From assembly GCA_027066365.1 (NCBI GenBank), contig JAMONV010000049.1, positions 1-64,000 of the forward strand: a DNA stretch of 64,000 bases. Direction: 5' to 3'. The stretch comes from Flavobacteriales bacterium. GTDB taxonomy: Bacteria > Bacteroidota > Bacteroidia > Flavobacteriales > Flavobacteriaceae. The notes under the pieces were generated by a model, which searched no databases, was not told the origin of the DNA, and saw only the letters and a program-made list of their open reading frames with translations. This document shows positions 35,498-44,607 of the stretch, piece by piece; the first letter of the stretch is position 1, and the number at the start of each line of letters is the position of its first letter. The position numbers were made by a program, and so were the translations under genes.

Positions 35498-35518
35498 GGA
35501 TTTTATTCATTGACGAGA

Positions 35519-36202
35519 TTATAGTTCGAAAACATCGCCGATTTCGGGTAGAATCAATTCTTTCCCGGCTTTTTTGAAGGTTTCGATTGCTTTTGCATGC
35601 TCGATTTTTATCAACTCGAAGGTGTCGAAGTGATAACCGATGACTTTGTCGATCTTTAAATAATCCGCGGCTACGGCGGCGCTTTCGTATCCCATGGTAA
35701 AATTGTCGCCGATAGGCAAGATAGCAATGTCCGGTTTTGCCATTAGCGGAATGATTTTCATGTCTTCCGTAAGTGCCGTATCACCGGCTATATAAACGGT
35801 TTTTCCTGCGCTTTCCAAAACAAAACCGCCGGGTTGTCCGCCATAACTGCCGTCGGGGAAGGAACTGGTGTGAATGGCATTGACATAGGTTAAGCGTCCG
35901 AAGTCAAAATGCCAGCTTCCGCCGTGATTCATGGGATGACCCGCTATGCCGCGTTGGCCGAAGTAGTTCACGATTTCAAAATTGGAAATGAGTTTGGCGC
36001 CGGGATTGTTGGAAGCAATGCGCTCCACGTCCAAAATATGATCTTGATGTGCATGGGTCACCAAAATATAATCCGCAGGAATTTTATCCGCATCAATTTT
36101 CCCGGAAGCTAGCGGATTTCCGGTGATAAACGGATCCACCACAAGATATTTTCCGTTCGTTTCAATCAATAATGAAGCATGTCCCAAATATTGAATTTTC
36201 AT
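35519..36202 (-). CDS. MBL-fold metal-dependent hydrolase (UPF0173 type)
   Basis: This 227-residue protein begins MKIQYLGHASLLIETNGKYLVVDPFITGNP, split here by the first turn. It carries the metal-binding motif THAHQDH (about 55-61), a His in NHGGSWHF, the Asp in YIAGDTALTEDMK, and a final His in IGYHFDTFELI, which is the metallo-beta-lactamase set. The compact length and the start motif fit the UPF0173 family, whose substrate is unknown. The ATG at 36202 is chosen because the upstream residues are not conserved in the family. Confidence 0.88.
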   Translation of the reverse strand: MKIQYLGHASLLIETNGKYLVVDPFITGNPLASGKIDADKIPADYILVTHAHQDHILDVERIASNNPGAKLISNFEIVNYFGQRGIAGHPMNHGGSWHFDFGRLTYVNAIHTSSFPDGSYGGQPGGFVLESAGKTVYIAGDTALTEDMKIIPLMAKPDIAILPIGDNFTMGYESAAVAADYLKIDKVIGYHFDTFELIKIEHAKAIETFKKAGKELILPEIGDVFEL

Positions 36203-36275
36203 AACGCAATGTTTTTGTTCCAATTTACGAAAAAAACATTAATATACATGTATCTTATCCGGTTTTTTCGATTAT

Positions 36276-36992
36276 TTATGATAATCTCATGGATAAATTT
36301 TCAAACCGGGCATCGAATATTTCTGCAAAATGACGAATGATTTTTGTTTTTACTTCCTCTCGATCGGGGGCGAATCCCAGTTCTTTTTCCATCGAAGTGA
36401 CTCCTTTGTTTTTAATTCCGCACGGGATGATATGATTAAAATAGGTTAGATTCGTTGAAACATTCAAGGCAAATCCGTGCATGGTCACATACCGGCTGGT
36501 CCTAACGCCGATTGCACAAATTTTTCTTGCTCGGGGTGTATTGGGGGCTATCCAAACGCCTGTTTCTCCTTCGCTTCGTTCGCCCATGAGGCTGTATTCG
36601 TCCATCACCCGAATAATAACTTCTTCCAAAAGTCTTATGTAACGAATGATATCAATTCCGAAATTATCCAAATCAATCACCGGATATCCCACAATTTGAC
36701 CGGGTCCGTGATAAGTAATATCACCGCCTCGATCGGTATGAATAAAGCCTATTTGTTTTTGTTTTAATTGTTCTTCGGGCAATAGCAAGTGTTCTTCTTT
36801 TCCGCTTTTTCCTAGAGTATAAACATGAGGATGTTCCGTAAAAATAAAGTAATTGGGTGTAGGGATTTGAACCTCTTCGTTTTTGTTTCGGATTTTAATA
36901 CTTTTGATGATTTCAAAAAAATTTTTCTGCATTTGATAGGCATCATCATATGCCATAATACCGGTGTCAATAAGGAAAATTTTACGGTTCAT
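36276..36992 (-). CDS. lipB: Octanoyltransferase LipB
   Basis: This 238-residue enzyme transfers octanoyl from ACP to the lipoyl domains of 2-oxoacid dehydrogenases and GcvH, the first step of lipoate synthesis. Conserved parts are FTEHPHVYTLGKSG, TDRGGDITYHGPGQIVGYPV, the catalytic Lys in ARKICAIGVRTSRYVTMHG, and the catalytic Cys in IIPCGIKNKGVTSM. The length is normal. A consensus -7 box lies 4 nt before the ATG, which suggests a leaderless mRNA. Confidence 0.95.
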   Translation of the reverse strand: MNRKIFLIDTGIMAYDDAYQMQKNFFEIIKSIKIRNKNEEVQIPTPNYFIFTEHPHVYTLGKSGKEEHLLLPEEQLKQKQIGFIHTDRGGDITYHGPGQIVGYPVIDLDNFGIDIIRYIRLLEEVIIRVMDEYSLMGERSEGETGVWIAPNTPRARKICAIGVRTSRYVTMHGFALNVSTNLTYFNHIIPCGIKNKGVTSMEKELGFAPDREEVKTKIIRHFAEIFDARFENLSMRLS

Positions 36993-36996
36993 GCTT

Positions 36997-37004
36997 CAAA
37001 GTTA
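36997..37004 (-). promoter_or_regulatory. -7 box (TAACTTTG) 4 nt before the lipB ATG
   Basis: A full TAnnTTTG match on the minus strand. Its spacing to the ATG is the same as that found before rlmD. Confidence 0.6.
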
Positions 37005-37044
37005 GCAAGATTTGTCGAGGAATTCTTCGTTTTGCAATGACGGT

Positions 37045-37920
37045 TTAAGCATAATGTATATCGTCCGTGTTCATACGCAGAATGCTTCGTGTGGCCCAAA
37101 ACGAAGTCATAAGCGATATAAAAACGGCAAACAATACCAATGCCGCTAATAATGTGTAGTAATATAAACCTATTCGGAAAACGTCCAATTCGAGAAAGGC
37201 TTGCGCATAATTAAAAATCAGGAAAACGGTGACGGCAGCCAATAGACCGGCCAGGAATCCCGTCAACGAATATTTATACAAAAACGGACGCATGATAAAT
37301 CCTTCGGATGCGCCTACCAATTGCATGGTTTTGATAGTGAAACGTTTATTGTATACACTCAATTTGACCGTATTGCGAATGGCAAAATAAATGATAAAAA
37401 AGAGAAATACTCCGAAAATCAAAATCACCATTCCGATTTTTTGAATGTTTCGGTTTAATAGGTGCATAATTGCTTTTTCATAAACTACATCGTCAACGGT
37501 GGGATTTTGAAGCATTTTTTCTTTGAATTTCCGGGCGATGCTATCGTTGACGTATTGCCCGTAAAAATGTAGTTCTATATTGTCCTGCAACGGATTTTCG
37601 CCCAGCACATTGATAAAATCCTGTCCTAATATTTGCTTGGCTTTTTCGGCTGCTTTTTCTTTGGAAATAAAAATGACGGATTTAACCAAACTATCGTTTT
37701 TGAGTTGTTTCTCTACCGCCTTGATTTTATTGCGCGCTGTTCCTTCCTTAAAATATACGGTCAGCGTGAGTTTTTCCTTGAAATAATTATTGAGATGTCC
37801 GGCATTTAAGGTAATCACCGCAAAAATGCCTAATAAAACAAGCATCAAATATAAATTGATGAAAAGACTTAAGAATAAACGTTGCTTACGGCTCTTGATA
37901 TATTGTTGCTCGATATTCAT
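37045..37920 (-). CDS. ftsX: Cell division protein FtsX-like permease
   Basis: This 291-residue membrane protein has four predicted spans (about 15-42, 166-190, 215-240, 258-282). A large periplasmic loop after the first contains VSKS-like VKSVIFISKEKAAEKAK, typical of FtsX. With FtsE it forms an ABC-type complex at the divisome that controls peptidoglycan hydrolases. The ftsE gene is not nearby, which is usual in Bacteroidota. It is separated from secDF by a terminator. Confidence 0.9.
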   Translation of the reverse strand: MNIEQQYIKSRKQRLFLSLFINLYLMLVLLGIFAVITLNAGHLNNYFKEKLTLTVYFKEGTARNKIKAVEKQLKNDSLVKSVIFISKEKAAEKAKQILGQDFINVLGENPLQDNIELHFYGQYVNDSIARKFKEKMLQNPTVDDVVYEKAIMHLLNRNIQKIGMVILIFGVFLFFIIYFAIRNTVKLSVYNKRFTIKTMQLVGASEGFIMRPFLYKYSLTGFLAGLLAAVTVFLIFNYAQAFLELDVFRIGLYYYTLLAALVLFAVFISLMTSFWATRSILRMNTDDIHYA

Positions 37921-37971
37921 GAGTTTCCAATCGCTTGCGCTAATTTACGTAATTTTTCCGTTATCAAAACA

Positions 37972-38001
37972 AAACCGCCCCACACGTTGGCAGGACGGCT
38001 T
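37972..38001 (-). terminator. Terminator after secDF
   Basis: On the minus strand AAGCCGTCC pairs with GGGCGGTTT through G-U pairs around a loop of 11-12 nt, and is followed by TTG and further T residues. The stem is good and the T-run modest. Confidence 0.65.
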
Positions 38002-38024
38002 TGTCCGGTTGTTAAATTCGTTGT

Positions 38025-40946
38025 TTATTTTTTATTTTTTCCCAAGCCTTTTTTGGAAGATAAATCATACATCACCGGCGTTGCCACAAACAACGAAGAA
38101 TATGTTCCTACAATCACACCGATCATCAAAGCAAAAATAAATCCGCGAATACTGTCACCACCGAACATAAATTCAATAAGCAACACCAGGAAGGTGGTAA
38201 AGGAAGTGTTCAAAGTTCGTGACAGGGTGCTTCCCAACGCCCGGTCAATGGTTTTGTCCATTGACCATGAGAGATGTTGATTGAGGTATTCGCGAATACG
38301 GTCGAATATGACCACCGTGTCGTTGAGCGAATAACCGATTACGGTCAGGATGGCGGCAATAAAGGCCTGATCCACTTCCATGTCGAATGGCATAATGCTG
38401 TAGGTCAGTGAAAAAATACCTAGCACGATTAATACATCATGCACCAACGCGGCCAATGCACCCACACTGAATTGCCAATATTTGAAGCGGAATAAGATAT
38501 AAAGGAAAATCAAAATCAATGAGATGATGATTGCCCAAACCGCACCTTTTTTGATATCGTCGGCGATGGTGGGACCGACCTTGATGGATTGCATGATTCC
38601 GTATTTTTTTTCGCCTTTGATGCCTATAAATTCATCGAGGGTGAATCCTTGCGGTAAAAAGGGTTTTAGACCTTCATAAAGTTTTTGTTGAATTTCTTTG
38701 TCGATTTCTTCGCCGCTTTTGTCGATTTTATATTTGGTGGTGATTTTCAATTGGTTGTCGGAGCCGAAAGTTTTTACTTCGGGAAATACGGGCTTGCCGT
38801 TTTCGTTGACGAAAACTTTGCCGAGTGCTTGTGTTATTTCTTGTGTATTTACGGGTTTATCGAAGCGCACCGTATAGGTTCTGCCGCCCACGAAATCCAC
38901 GCCGGGGTTTAATCCGTGTGTGAAAATGGATATCAAACCGATGATAATAAGTGTTCCGGAAACGGCATAGGCTTTGAAGCGATGCTTAAGGAATGGAAAT
39001 TCCACATCGACCAACCAATTTTTGGTGATTCCGGTAGAAAACGTTATTCGTCTTCCTTTTTCAATCCACCATTCGATCATCAAGCGCGAAAGGAGAATCG
39101 CCGTAAATAATGAAGCCACAATGCCGATTATCAAAGTAGTGGCAAAACCTTGAATGGGACCCGTTCCGAAGAAGAAAAGCACCAAACCGGTTAACAAGGT
39201 GGTTATATTGGCATCGAGGATGGAAGAAAGGGCATTTTTGTATCCGTCGTTAATGGCCGCTTTTAGGTTTTTCCCGTTTCTTAGTTCTTCACGTATTCGT
39301 TCATAGATAAGCACATTGGCATCCACGGCCATACCGATGGTCAAAACAATACCGGCAATTCCGGGAAGGGTCAATACCAATCCCAAGCTGGCTAAAATGC
39401 CGAATACGTATAACAAGTTGATAATCAATACAATGGAAGCTACCACGCCGGCGCCGCCATAGTAGAAAATCATCCAAAGCATAACGATTAATAAAGCAAT
39501 GGCAAAGGCAATTTTGCTCTGGTGAATGGCTTCTTTACCGAGAGTCGGTCCGACAATTTCGGATTGAATGATGTCGGCTTTGGCGGGTAATTTACCGGCG
39601 CGTAAAACGTTCGCCAAGTCTTTGGCTTCTTCCACGGTGAAACGACCGTAGATTTCGGAACGTCCGCCGGTGATAGGTCCGTTGCTTACCGTCGGTGCCG
39701 AATAAACTACTTTATCGAGAACAATAGCAATGGTACTTTTGTTTTGATATGCATCGGTGGTGAGTTTTTCCCATATTTTTGCTCCTTTGGCATTCATTTC
39801 CATGCTTACTGCCGGCTTGCCCATTTGGTCGTAGGAAGGGCGTGCATCGGTGATGACATTACCGCTCAATGGCGGAATCATATCGCGGTTACCATGAATG
39901 ACATAGAGTGGAACCACATCGGATTTGGGGTCGCGTTTACCCCAGAGAAATTGGGCAAAACGCAAGTTTTCGGGACGTGCTTTCGCCACTTCGGGATCGT
40001 GCAGGTAACGATTGATTTTGGCCGTGTCTTTGAGTGCCACTACGCCTAGCCTGGCATAACTGGCACGACCGCTGATTAAAGAAGTGAAAGGATGTGTTTT
40101 AGCCAAGGAATTTTGATCGTCGGCAATAAGATTTTCCGTACTGTCTTGCGTTTGCGTAGTTTGTTTTTGTGACAAAATTCGATCGATAGTTTGGATATAG
40201 GGCATATATTCTTCGGGCTTATAACCGGGCCAGAATTCAAGTTGTGCCGTGCTTTGCAGAAGTTTTTTGATGCGTTCAACGTCTTTGGCGCCGGGTAATT
40301 CCACCAGAATACGTCCGCTATTGCCTAAACGCTGAATATTGGGTGAAGCCACACCGAATTTATCGATACGCTTGCGCAATACTTCAAAAGCGCTAACCAT
40401 GGCTTCGTCCACTTTCTTGCGAATAATTTTTTTGACTTCACTATCGGGCATGTCGAATGTGATGTCGTTGGACAATTTTTTATTACCGAAAATTTTAGGA
40501 TTGCTGAGTTTTTTGCCGGTTTCTTTGGCAATTTCGTCCCATGATTCGAAAAAGAGATCAAGGAATGGTTTATCGCTTGATTTTTGTTTGTCTTCGGCCA
40601 TTTTCAAAGCCCGGTTAAAACCGGGATCGTGGGTGTGATTGGCCAAATCCTTTAAAATATCTTTGACGGAAATTTGTAAAATAACGTTGATGCCACCTTG
40701 CAAATCCAAGCCCAATTTCATGGAGCGGTCTTGCACTTCTTTGTAATTGTATTTAATGCCCAGAAGATTGTATACGGGTTGCTTCTTGAGCGAATCCAAA
40801 TATTGCCTTTCTTTGGCGAAGTCGCCTTGGGCATAAGCATGGGCTTCTTTTTTGATTTTGTTATTGACAAATGTGAATGAAAGCTGATAAATACTGAGCA
40901 ATGCGAGCAAAATCGCAAAAGTCTTGACGAGTCCTTTTCCTTGCAT
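38025..40946 (-). CDS. secDF: Protein translocase SecDF (single-chain fusion)
   Basis: This 973-residue membrane protein fuses SecD and SecF and uses the proton gradient to help Sec-exported proteins leave the channel. The SecD half has the first span (about 7-28), the D1 motif MKLGLDLQGGINVILQI, the periplasmic domain with RVDEA-like and RIDKFGVASPNIQRLGN segments, and the helical motif GMAVDANVLIYERIREELRNG. The SecF half has NPGVDFVGG and IGYSLNDTVVIFDRIRE. The Asp and Arg residues proposed for proton movement are kept in both halves. The fused form is normal for Bacteroidota. Confidence 0.95.
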   Translation of the reverse strand: MQGKGLVKTFAILLALLSIYQLSFTFVNNKIKKEAHAYAQGDFAKERQYLDSLKKQPVYNLLGIKYNYKEVQDRSMKLGLDLQGGINVILQISVKDILKDLANHTHDPGFNRALKMAEDKQKSSDKPFLDLFFESWDEIAKETGKKLSNPKIFGNKKLSNDITFDMPDSEVKKIIRKKVDEAMVSAFEVLRKRIDKFGVASPNIQRLGNSGRILVELPGAKDVERIKKLLQSTAQLEFWPGYKPEEYMPYIQTIDRILSQKQTTQTQDSTENLIADDQNSLAKTHPFTSLISGRASYARLGVVALKDTAKINRYLHDPEVAKARPENLRFAQFLWGKRDPKSDVVPLYVIHGNRDMIPPLSGNVITDARPSYDQMGKPAVSMEMNAKGAKIWEKLTTDAYQNKSTIAIVLDKVVYSAPTVSNGPITGGRSEIYGRFTVEEAKDLANVLRAGKLPAKADIIQSEIVGPTLGKEAIHQSKIAFAIALLIVMLWMIFYYGGAGVVASIVLIINLLYVFGILASLGLVLTLPGIAGIVLTIGMAVDANVLIYERIREELRNGKNLKAAINDGYKNALSSILDANITTLLTGLVLFFFGTGPIQGFATTLIIGIVASLFTAILLSRLMIEWWIEKGRRITFSTGITKNWLVDVEFPFLKHRFKAYAVSGTLIIIGLISIFTHGLNPGVDFVGGRTYTVRFDKPVNTQEITQALGKVFVNENGKPVFPEVKTFGSDNQLKITTKYKIDKSGEEIDKEIQQKLYEGLKPFLPQGFTLDEFIGIKGEKKYGIMQSIKVGPTIADDIKKGAVWAIIISLILIFLYILFRFKYWQFSVGALAALVHDVLIVLGIFSLTYSIMPFDMEVDQAFIAAILTVIGYSLNDTVVIFDRIREYLNQHLSWSMDKTIDRALGSTLSRTLNTSFTTFLVLLIEFMFGGDSIRGFIFALMIGVIVGTYSSLFVATPVMYDLSSKKGLGKNKK

Positions 40947-40972
40947 TATACTTGTTTTTTCTTTACAGAGCG

Positions 40973-41003
40973 CAAATATAGAATATTTATCCTTGATTTA
41001 CAA
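40973..41003 (-). promoter_or_regulatory. Promoter of secDF (TTG-N20-TATATTTG)
   Basis: On the minus strand TTG (41003-41001) and TATATTTG (40980-40973) are 20 nt apart, both full consensus matches. A leader of about 20 nt follows. Confidence 0.75.
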
Positions 41004-41105
41004 TTTTTTTTATATGTCTTACGGTCAAAGTATTTCATGAAAAAGATTTTTTGAAATAATTGTAATGAAAAAAATTGTATGAAAAATAATTTTTATTTAT
41101 TCCGT

Positions 41106-41136
41106 TTGAATAATCTTCGGTTTTGTTATACCTTTA
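41106..41136 (+). promoter_or_regulatory. Promoter of the SlyD-like gene (TTG-N20-TACCTTTA)
   Basis: TTG at 41106-41108 and TACCTTTA at 41129-41136, with 20 nt between them. The -7 box differs from consensus in the last base. Confidence 0.5.
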
Positions 41137-41170
41137 CGAAAAATAATTATTGCACTTAAAATTTAGTTTT

Positions 41171-41659
41171 ATGTCTATTCAAAATCATCAAGTGGTCGCT
41201 ATGAAATATATTTTGCGCGACCCCGAAACCAAAGAAATTATCGATCAATCACCGGAAGGGCAACCTTTGTTTTTTATCACCGGATTGGGGCAAATTATTC
41301 CGGGTTTGGAAGCGGAAATCATGAAAATGAACAAGGGTGATAAAGGAACGGTGCTTGTGAAAGCACGAGATGCTTATGGAGAAGTCAATCCGGATGCGTT
41401 TCAGGAAATCGACAGGGCGCAATTGGAGCATATCGATGGCTTAAAAGAAGGGATGGTTTTATACGGTCAAGATGTAGACGGGAACCAAATTCCCGTTGTT
41501 ATCTCAAAAGTTTCGGATGAGAAAGTAACCGTTGATCTTAATCATCCATTGGCCGGAAAAGATTTGTTATTTGAAGTGGAAATCGAAGATGTGCGCGATG
41601 CCACGCCTGAAGAATTGGAACACGGTCATGTGCACGGTCCGGGCGGGCATCATCATTAA
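41171..41659 (+). CDS. slyD: SlyD-like FKBP-type peptidyl-prolyl isomerase
   Basis: This 162-residue protein has the SlyD plan: a short FKBP core with QPLFFITGLGQIIPGLEAEIMKMNKGDKG (in two parts), the inserted IF chaperone flap (about 70-125, around PDAFQEIDRAQLEHI) and the closing FKBP strand LLFEVEIEDVRDAT. The C-terminus is His-rich (HGHVHGPGGHHH), as in E. coli SlyD, which binds nickel. It likely acts as a cytoplasmic folding helper with metal-binding ability. The ATG at 41171 is chosen from the MSIQNHQVV start. Confidence 0.92.
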   Translation: MSIQNHQVVAMKYILRDPETKEIIDQSPEGQPLFFITGLGQIIPGLEAEIMKMNKGDKGTVLVKARDAYGEVNPDAFQEIDRAQLEHIDGLKEGMVLYGQDVDGNQIPVVISKVSDEKVTVDLNHPLAGKDLLFEVEIEDVRDATPEELEHGHVHGPGGHHH

Positions 41660-41994
41660 ATCAATCTTTGTTTTTTAAAATAACGTATAATTGCTTGGCG
41701 GTACAATTCAAAATCCTTGCCTGAGGGTAGGGATTTTTTTTGCTTAAAGTGCGGCCATCCTTCGTTATCGATATGTGTTTGTTCGAAAATTCCATAAGGT
41801 TCCAATAAGCGGCAAGTAGCCAAATGCATCAGGTTGAGTTTTTCGTCCTTCGTAAAATTGCGGAATCCTTTTCCTAATTCTTGTACACCAATGATATATA
41901 ATATTGTATCGATGGATGGTGTTTCGCCGGCTGTAAATTTATTTCTGAAAAATTCCAGCACTTTTTCCCAATCTTCCGAAGTGTAATTTTTCAT
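41656..41994 (-). CDS. Small conserved protein of unknown function next to mgtE
   Basis: This 112-residue soluble protein is predicted to be mostly helical, with TSEDWEKVLEFFRNKF, ILYIIGVQELGKG, KLNLMHLATCRLLEPYG and the end ELYRQAIIRYFKKQRLI. I recognise no named family. Its stop overlaps the slyD stop region by 4 bp on the opposite strand, and its ATG shares one base with the mgtE stop, so it is probably translated with mgtE. A role in magnesium transport is only suggested by the position. Confidence 0.7.
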   Translation of the reverse strand: MKNYTSEDWEKVLEFFRNKFTAGETPSIDTILYIIGVQELGKGFRNFTKDEKLNLMHLATCRLLEPYGIFEQTHIDNEGWPHFKQKKSLPSGKDFELYRQAIIRYFKKQRLI

Positions 41995-43355
41995 TAGAAT
42001 TTGAGAATTAATTTGGCAATAGTAAAGAAGATGAACAATCCGAAAATATCATTGCTCGTGGTGATGAAAGGACCGGTTGCCACAGCGGGATCGATACCGT
42101 ATTTATGTAGCATGAGGGGTACGAATGTTCCCACCATGGAAGCAATAATAATAACCGACACGAGCGAAACGGCAACAGTCAATGCCATTTTCATATCGAA
42201 GCCGGGAATAATGTGGTCAAGGAAGAGTTTTCCTACAAGAATGAGAATGGCGGCCAGAATAATTCCGTTGAGCAAGCTTAAGAGGATTTCCTTAAGCAGG
42301 CGTTTCAATACGCTCACTTCTACGTGTCCTTTGGCCAAGGCTTGCACCATGATGGCTGAAGATTGAACGCCTACATTTCCGGCGGTTGCCGCAATCAAAG
42401 GGGTAAAAAAGAATAAACTGGCATAACGATTCAATGCGCTTGAAAAACCGTTGAGGACCGTAACGCTGATAAAACCGCCGAGCAGTGCCACAATCAACCA
42501 CGGCAAGCGTGCGCGCATCATGGCACGAATGGAATCATCGGGTTCCACTTCTTCGGTTAAACCGGCGGCCATTTGAAAATCTTTTTCGGCTTCTTCTTGG
42601 ATGTAATCCACTACATCGTCCAAAGTGATTTGCCCGACCAAGTGTCCCATTTCGTCCACGACGGGAAGCACAAAGAGGTTGTATTTTTGCATTAGCCGGG
42701 CTACTTCGTCGGCGGGATCGGTGACATGAACAAAGTGTATATTGTCATTATATACTTCTTTGATTGGTGTTTTGGTGGAAGTAGTCAGCAACCGTTTCAG
42801 CGAAAGGCGTCCTTTGAGTTTGTTTTCGTCATCTACGACATATATGGTGTGAACGCGTTCCACATTTTCGGCTTGTTTGCGCATTTCGGCCACGGCGTGC
42901 AGTACGTTCCAATTTTCGTTCACTTTAACCAGTTCTTTTCCCATCAAACCGCCTGCCGTATTTTCATCGTAGCGTAAGAGGTCTACAATGTCTTTGGCAT
43001 GTTCGGTATCTTCAATAGCGGTGATAACTTCTTTTTTCTGTTCGGCCGGAAGTTCCGAAATCAAATCGGCGGCTTCGTCGGTTTCCAATTCTTCGACGAT
43101 TTCGGAAATTTCTTGTGAGGATAAGCGCTTGAGAATTTCTTCTTGAATATCTTCATCCAATTCGGCAATGACATCGGCGGCTAATTCGTCGGGCAAAAGG
43201 CGGATTACATAGACGATTCGGTCGGTGTCGAGGCCATCCAGCAGGTCGGCAATGTCGGCCGGGTGTTTTCCTTCAATTAAATCGAAGATTTGCGCGTTGT
43301 TTTTTAGTTCAATGGCTTCTTCGATTTTTTTTCGAATGTTTTGGACGTTTTCCAT
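41994..43355 (-). CDS. mgtE: Magnesium transporter MgtE
   Basis: This 453-residue transporter has an N-terminal superhelical domain (about 1-130) rich in Leu and acidic residues, two CBS domains (about 135-255) that sense Mg2+, and five C-terminal spans (about 285-450). The first span contains WLIVALLGGFISVTVL. The last part has the conserved DPAVATGPFITTSNDIFGL, whose Asp lines the pore. The start overlaps the end of rsmA by 52 bp. The ATG gives the standard MENVQNIRKKIEEAIE start, so the overlap looks real. Confidence 0.94.
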   Translation of the reverse strand: MENVQNIRKKIEEAIELKNNAQIFDLIEGKHPADIADLLDGLDTDRIVYVIRLLPDELAADVIAELDEDIQEEILKRLSSQEISEIVEELETDEAADLISELPAEQKKEVITAIEDTEHAKDIVDLLRYDENTAGGLMGKELVKVNENWNVLHAVAEMRKQAENVERVHTIYVVDDENKLKGRLSLKRLLTTSTKTPIKEVYNDNIHFVHVTDPADEVARLMQKYNLFVLPVVDEMGHLVGQITLDDVVDYIQEEAEKDFQMAAGLTEEVEPDDSIRAMMRARLPWLIVALLGGFISVTVLNGFSSALNRYASLFFFTPLIAATAGNVGVQSSAIMVQALAKGHVEVSVLKRLLKEILLSLLNGIILAAILILVGKLFLDHIIPGFDMKMALTVAVSLVSVIIIASMVGTFVPLMLHKYGIDPAVATGPFITTSNDIFGLFIFFTIAKLILKF

Positions 43356-44125
43356 ATCGAGTATGCTTGTTTTAGCATTTGTGCCATCTCGACAAATTGA
43401 TGCGGAGCCAGCGCCTCGGGTCTTGCCACCAGAATTTCCTGCGGTAATTTTTCAATCGGCAAGTTAAGTTTTTTCAGGCTGTTTCTCAAAGTTTTTCGTC
43501 TTTGATTGAAAGCGGTTTTGACGAGTTTTTTCAAAAATTCGTAGTCAATATCCGGTAATTGCTCTTTTCGGGTTAAATGGATTACGGCGGATTGAACTTT
43601 GGGCGGAGGATTGAACACGGTTTCCGGTACGGTAAACAAATAATCGGTTTCGAAATATATCCGGGTTAAAACGCTTAGAATACCATAGGTTTTGTTGCCG
43701 GGAGGAGACACGATACGTTCGGCCACTTCTTTTTGAAACATTCCGGTCATATGGGGTACGAGGTGGCGATTTTCCAGAATTTTAAATAGGATTTGTGAGG
43801 AGATGTTGTAGGGGAAATTGCCTATGATTTCGATTTTTTTCTCCTTGAACAAAGCGGACAAATCCAATTTGAGAAAATCCTCTTCGATAATTTGGATACG
43901 GGGTTGTCCGGAATATTTGTTTTGCAGATATGCAACCGCTTCGGGATCTTTTTCAATTAAAATAAGTTTTGAGGCTTTTTTGATGAGGAAATCGGTCAGG
44001 AAACCGGTGCCGGGTCCCACTTCCAATAGGGGGAATTGTCCGCTTGCTTGACGGGCGATTTTACGTGCGATATTTTTGTCGCGCAGGAAATGTTGACCGA
44101 GATGTTTTTTGGGTTTGACCGGCAT
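43304..44125 (-). CDS. rsmA: 16S rRNA (adenine(1518)-N(6)/adenine(1519)-N(6))-dimethyltransferase RsmA
   Basis: This 273-residue enzyme dimethylates A1518 and A1519 of 16S rRNA. Family blocks are KKHLGQHFLRDKNIA, the SAM motif LEVGPGTGFLT, and NFPYNISSQILFKIL (catalytic NFPY). FNPPPKVQSAV and AFNQRRKTLRNSL follow. The last 17 residues (basic, KTSKTFEKKSKKPLN) extend beyond the usual end and are encoded over the mgtE start. dut lies 5 nt upstream, so dut, rsmA, mgtE and the small gene look co-transcribed. Confidence 0.95.
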   Translation of the reverse strand: MPVKPKKHLGQHFLRDKNIARKIARQASGQFPLLEVGPGTGFLTDFLIKKASKLILIEKDPEAVAYLQNKYSGQPRIQIIEEDFLKLDLSALFKEKKIEIIGNFPYNISSQILFKILENRHLVPHMTGMFQKEVAERIVSPPGNKTYGILSVLTRIYFETDYLFTVPETVFNPPPKVQSAVIHLTRKEQLPDIDYEFLKKLVKTAFNQRRKTLRNSLKKLNLPIEKLPQEILVARPEALAPHQFVEMAQMLKQAYSIWKTSKTFEKKSKKPLN

Positions 44126-44130
44126 GTGAT

Positions 44131-44568
44131 TTAATGTTTTCCCGTGCTGCCGAATCCGCCGCTTCCGCGTTGAGTGTCATCGAGTTCATCTACAACTGTC
44201 CACCGGGCACGTTCGTGTTTGGCAATCACCATTTGTGCGATACGCATGCCGTCTTCGATAGTAAACGTTTGGTCGGATAAATTGACGGCAATCACTTTGA
44301 TTTCGCCGCGATAATCGGCATCGATGGTGCCGGGGGCGTTGGCCATGGTAATTCCGTGTTTGAATGCCAAACCGCTTCGTGGACGGATTTGTGCTTCATA
44401 ACCTTCGGGAAGCGCAATATACAACCCTGTGGGGATGAGTTTGCGTTCCAGAGGTTTCAAAATAACGGGTTCTTCAAGGTTGGCGCGTAAATCCATTCCG
44501 GCGGATAAAGGGGTTTGATAACCAGGAAGCGGGTGTTTGGATTTGTTTATGATTTTTATTTCGACCAT
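44131..44568 (-). CDS. dut: dUTP diphosphatase
   Basis: This 145-residue trimeric dUTPase removes dUTP to keep uracil out of DNA. All five motifs are visible: [46 protein letters not shown] and the C-terminal [11 protein letters not shown], which closes the active site. The ATG at 44568 ([11 protein letters not shown]) is standard. The upstream TTG at 44589 overlaps the -7 box and is rejected. Confidence 0.96.
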   Translation of the reverse strand: MVEIKIINKSKHPLPGYQTPLSAGMDLRANLEEPVILKPLERKLIPTGLYIALPEGYEAQIRPRSGLAFKHGITMANAPGTIDADYRGEIKVIAVNLSDQTFTIEDGMRIAQMVIAKHERARWTVVDELDDTQRGSGGFGSTGKH

Positions 44569-44586
44569 AGTTGAGCATGTTTTTGG

Positions 44587-44594
44587 CAAATGTA
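44587..44594 (-). promoter_or_regulatory. -7 box (TACATTTG) of the dut operon
   Basis: A full consensus octamer on the minus strand, 18 nt before the dut ATG. A TTG lies 22 nt upstream inside the end of the methyltransferase gene, slightly farther than usual. Confidence 0.55.
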
Positions 44595-44607
44595 AGGATT
44601 ATCGACG

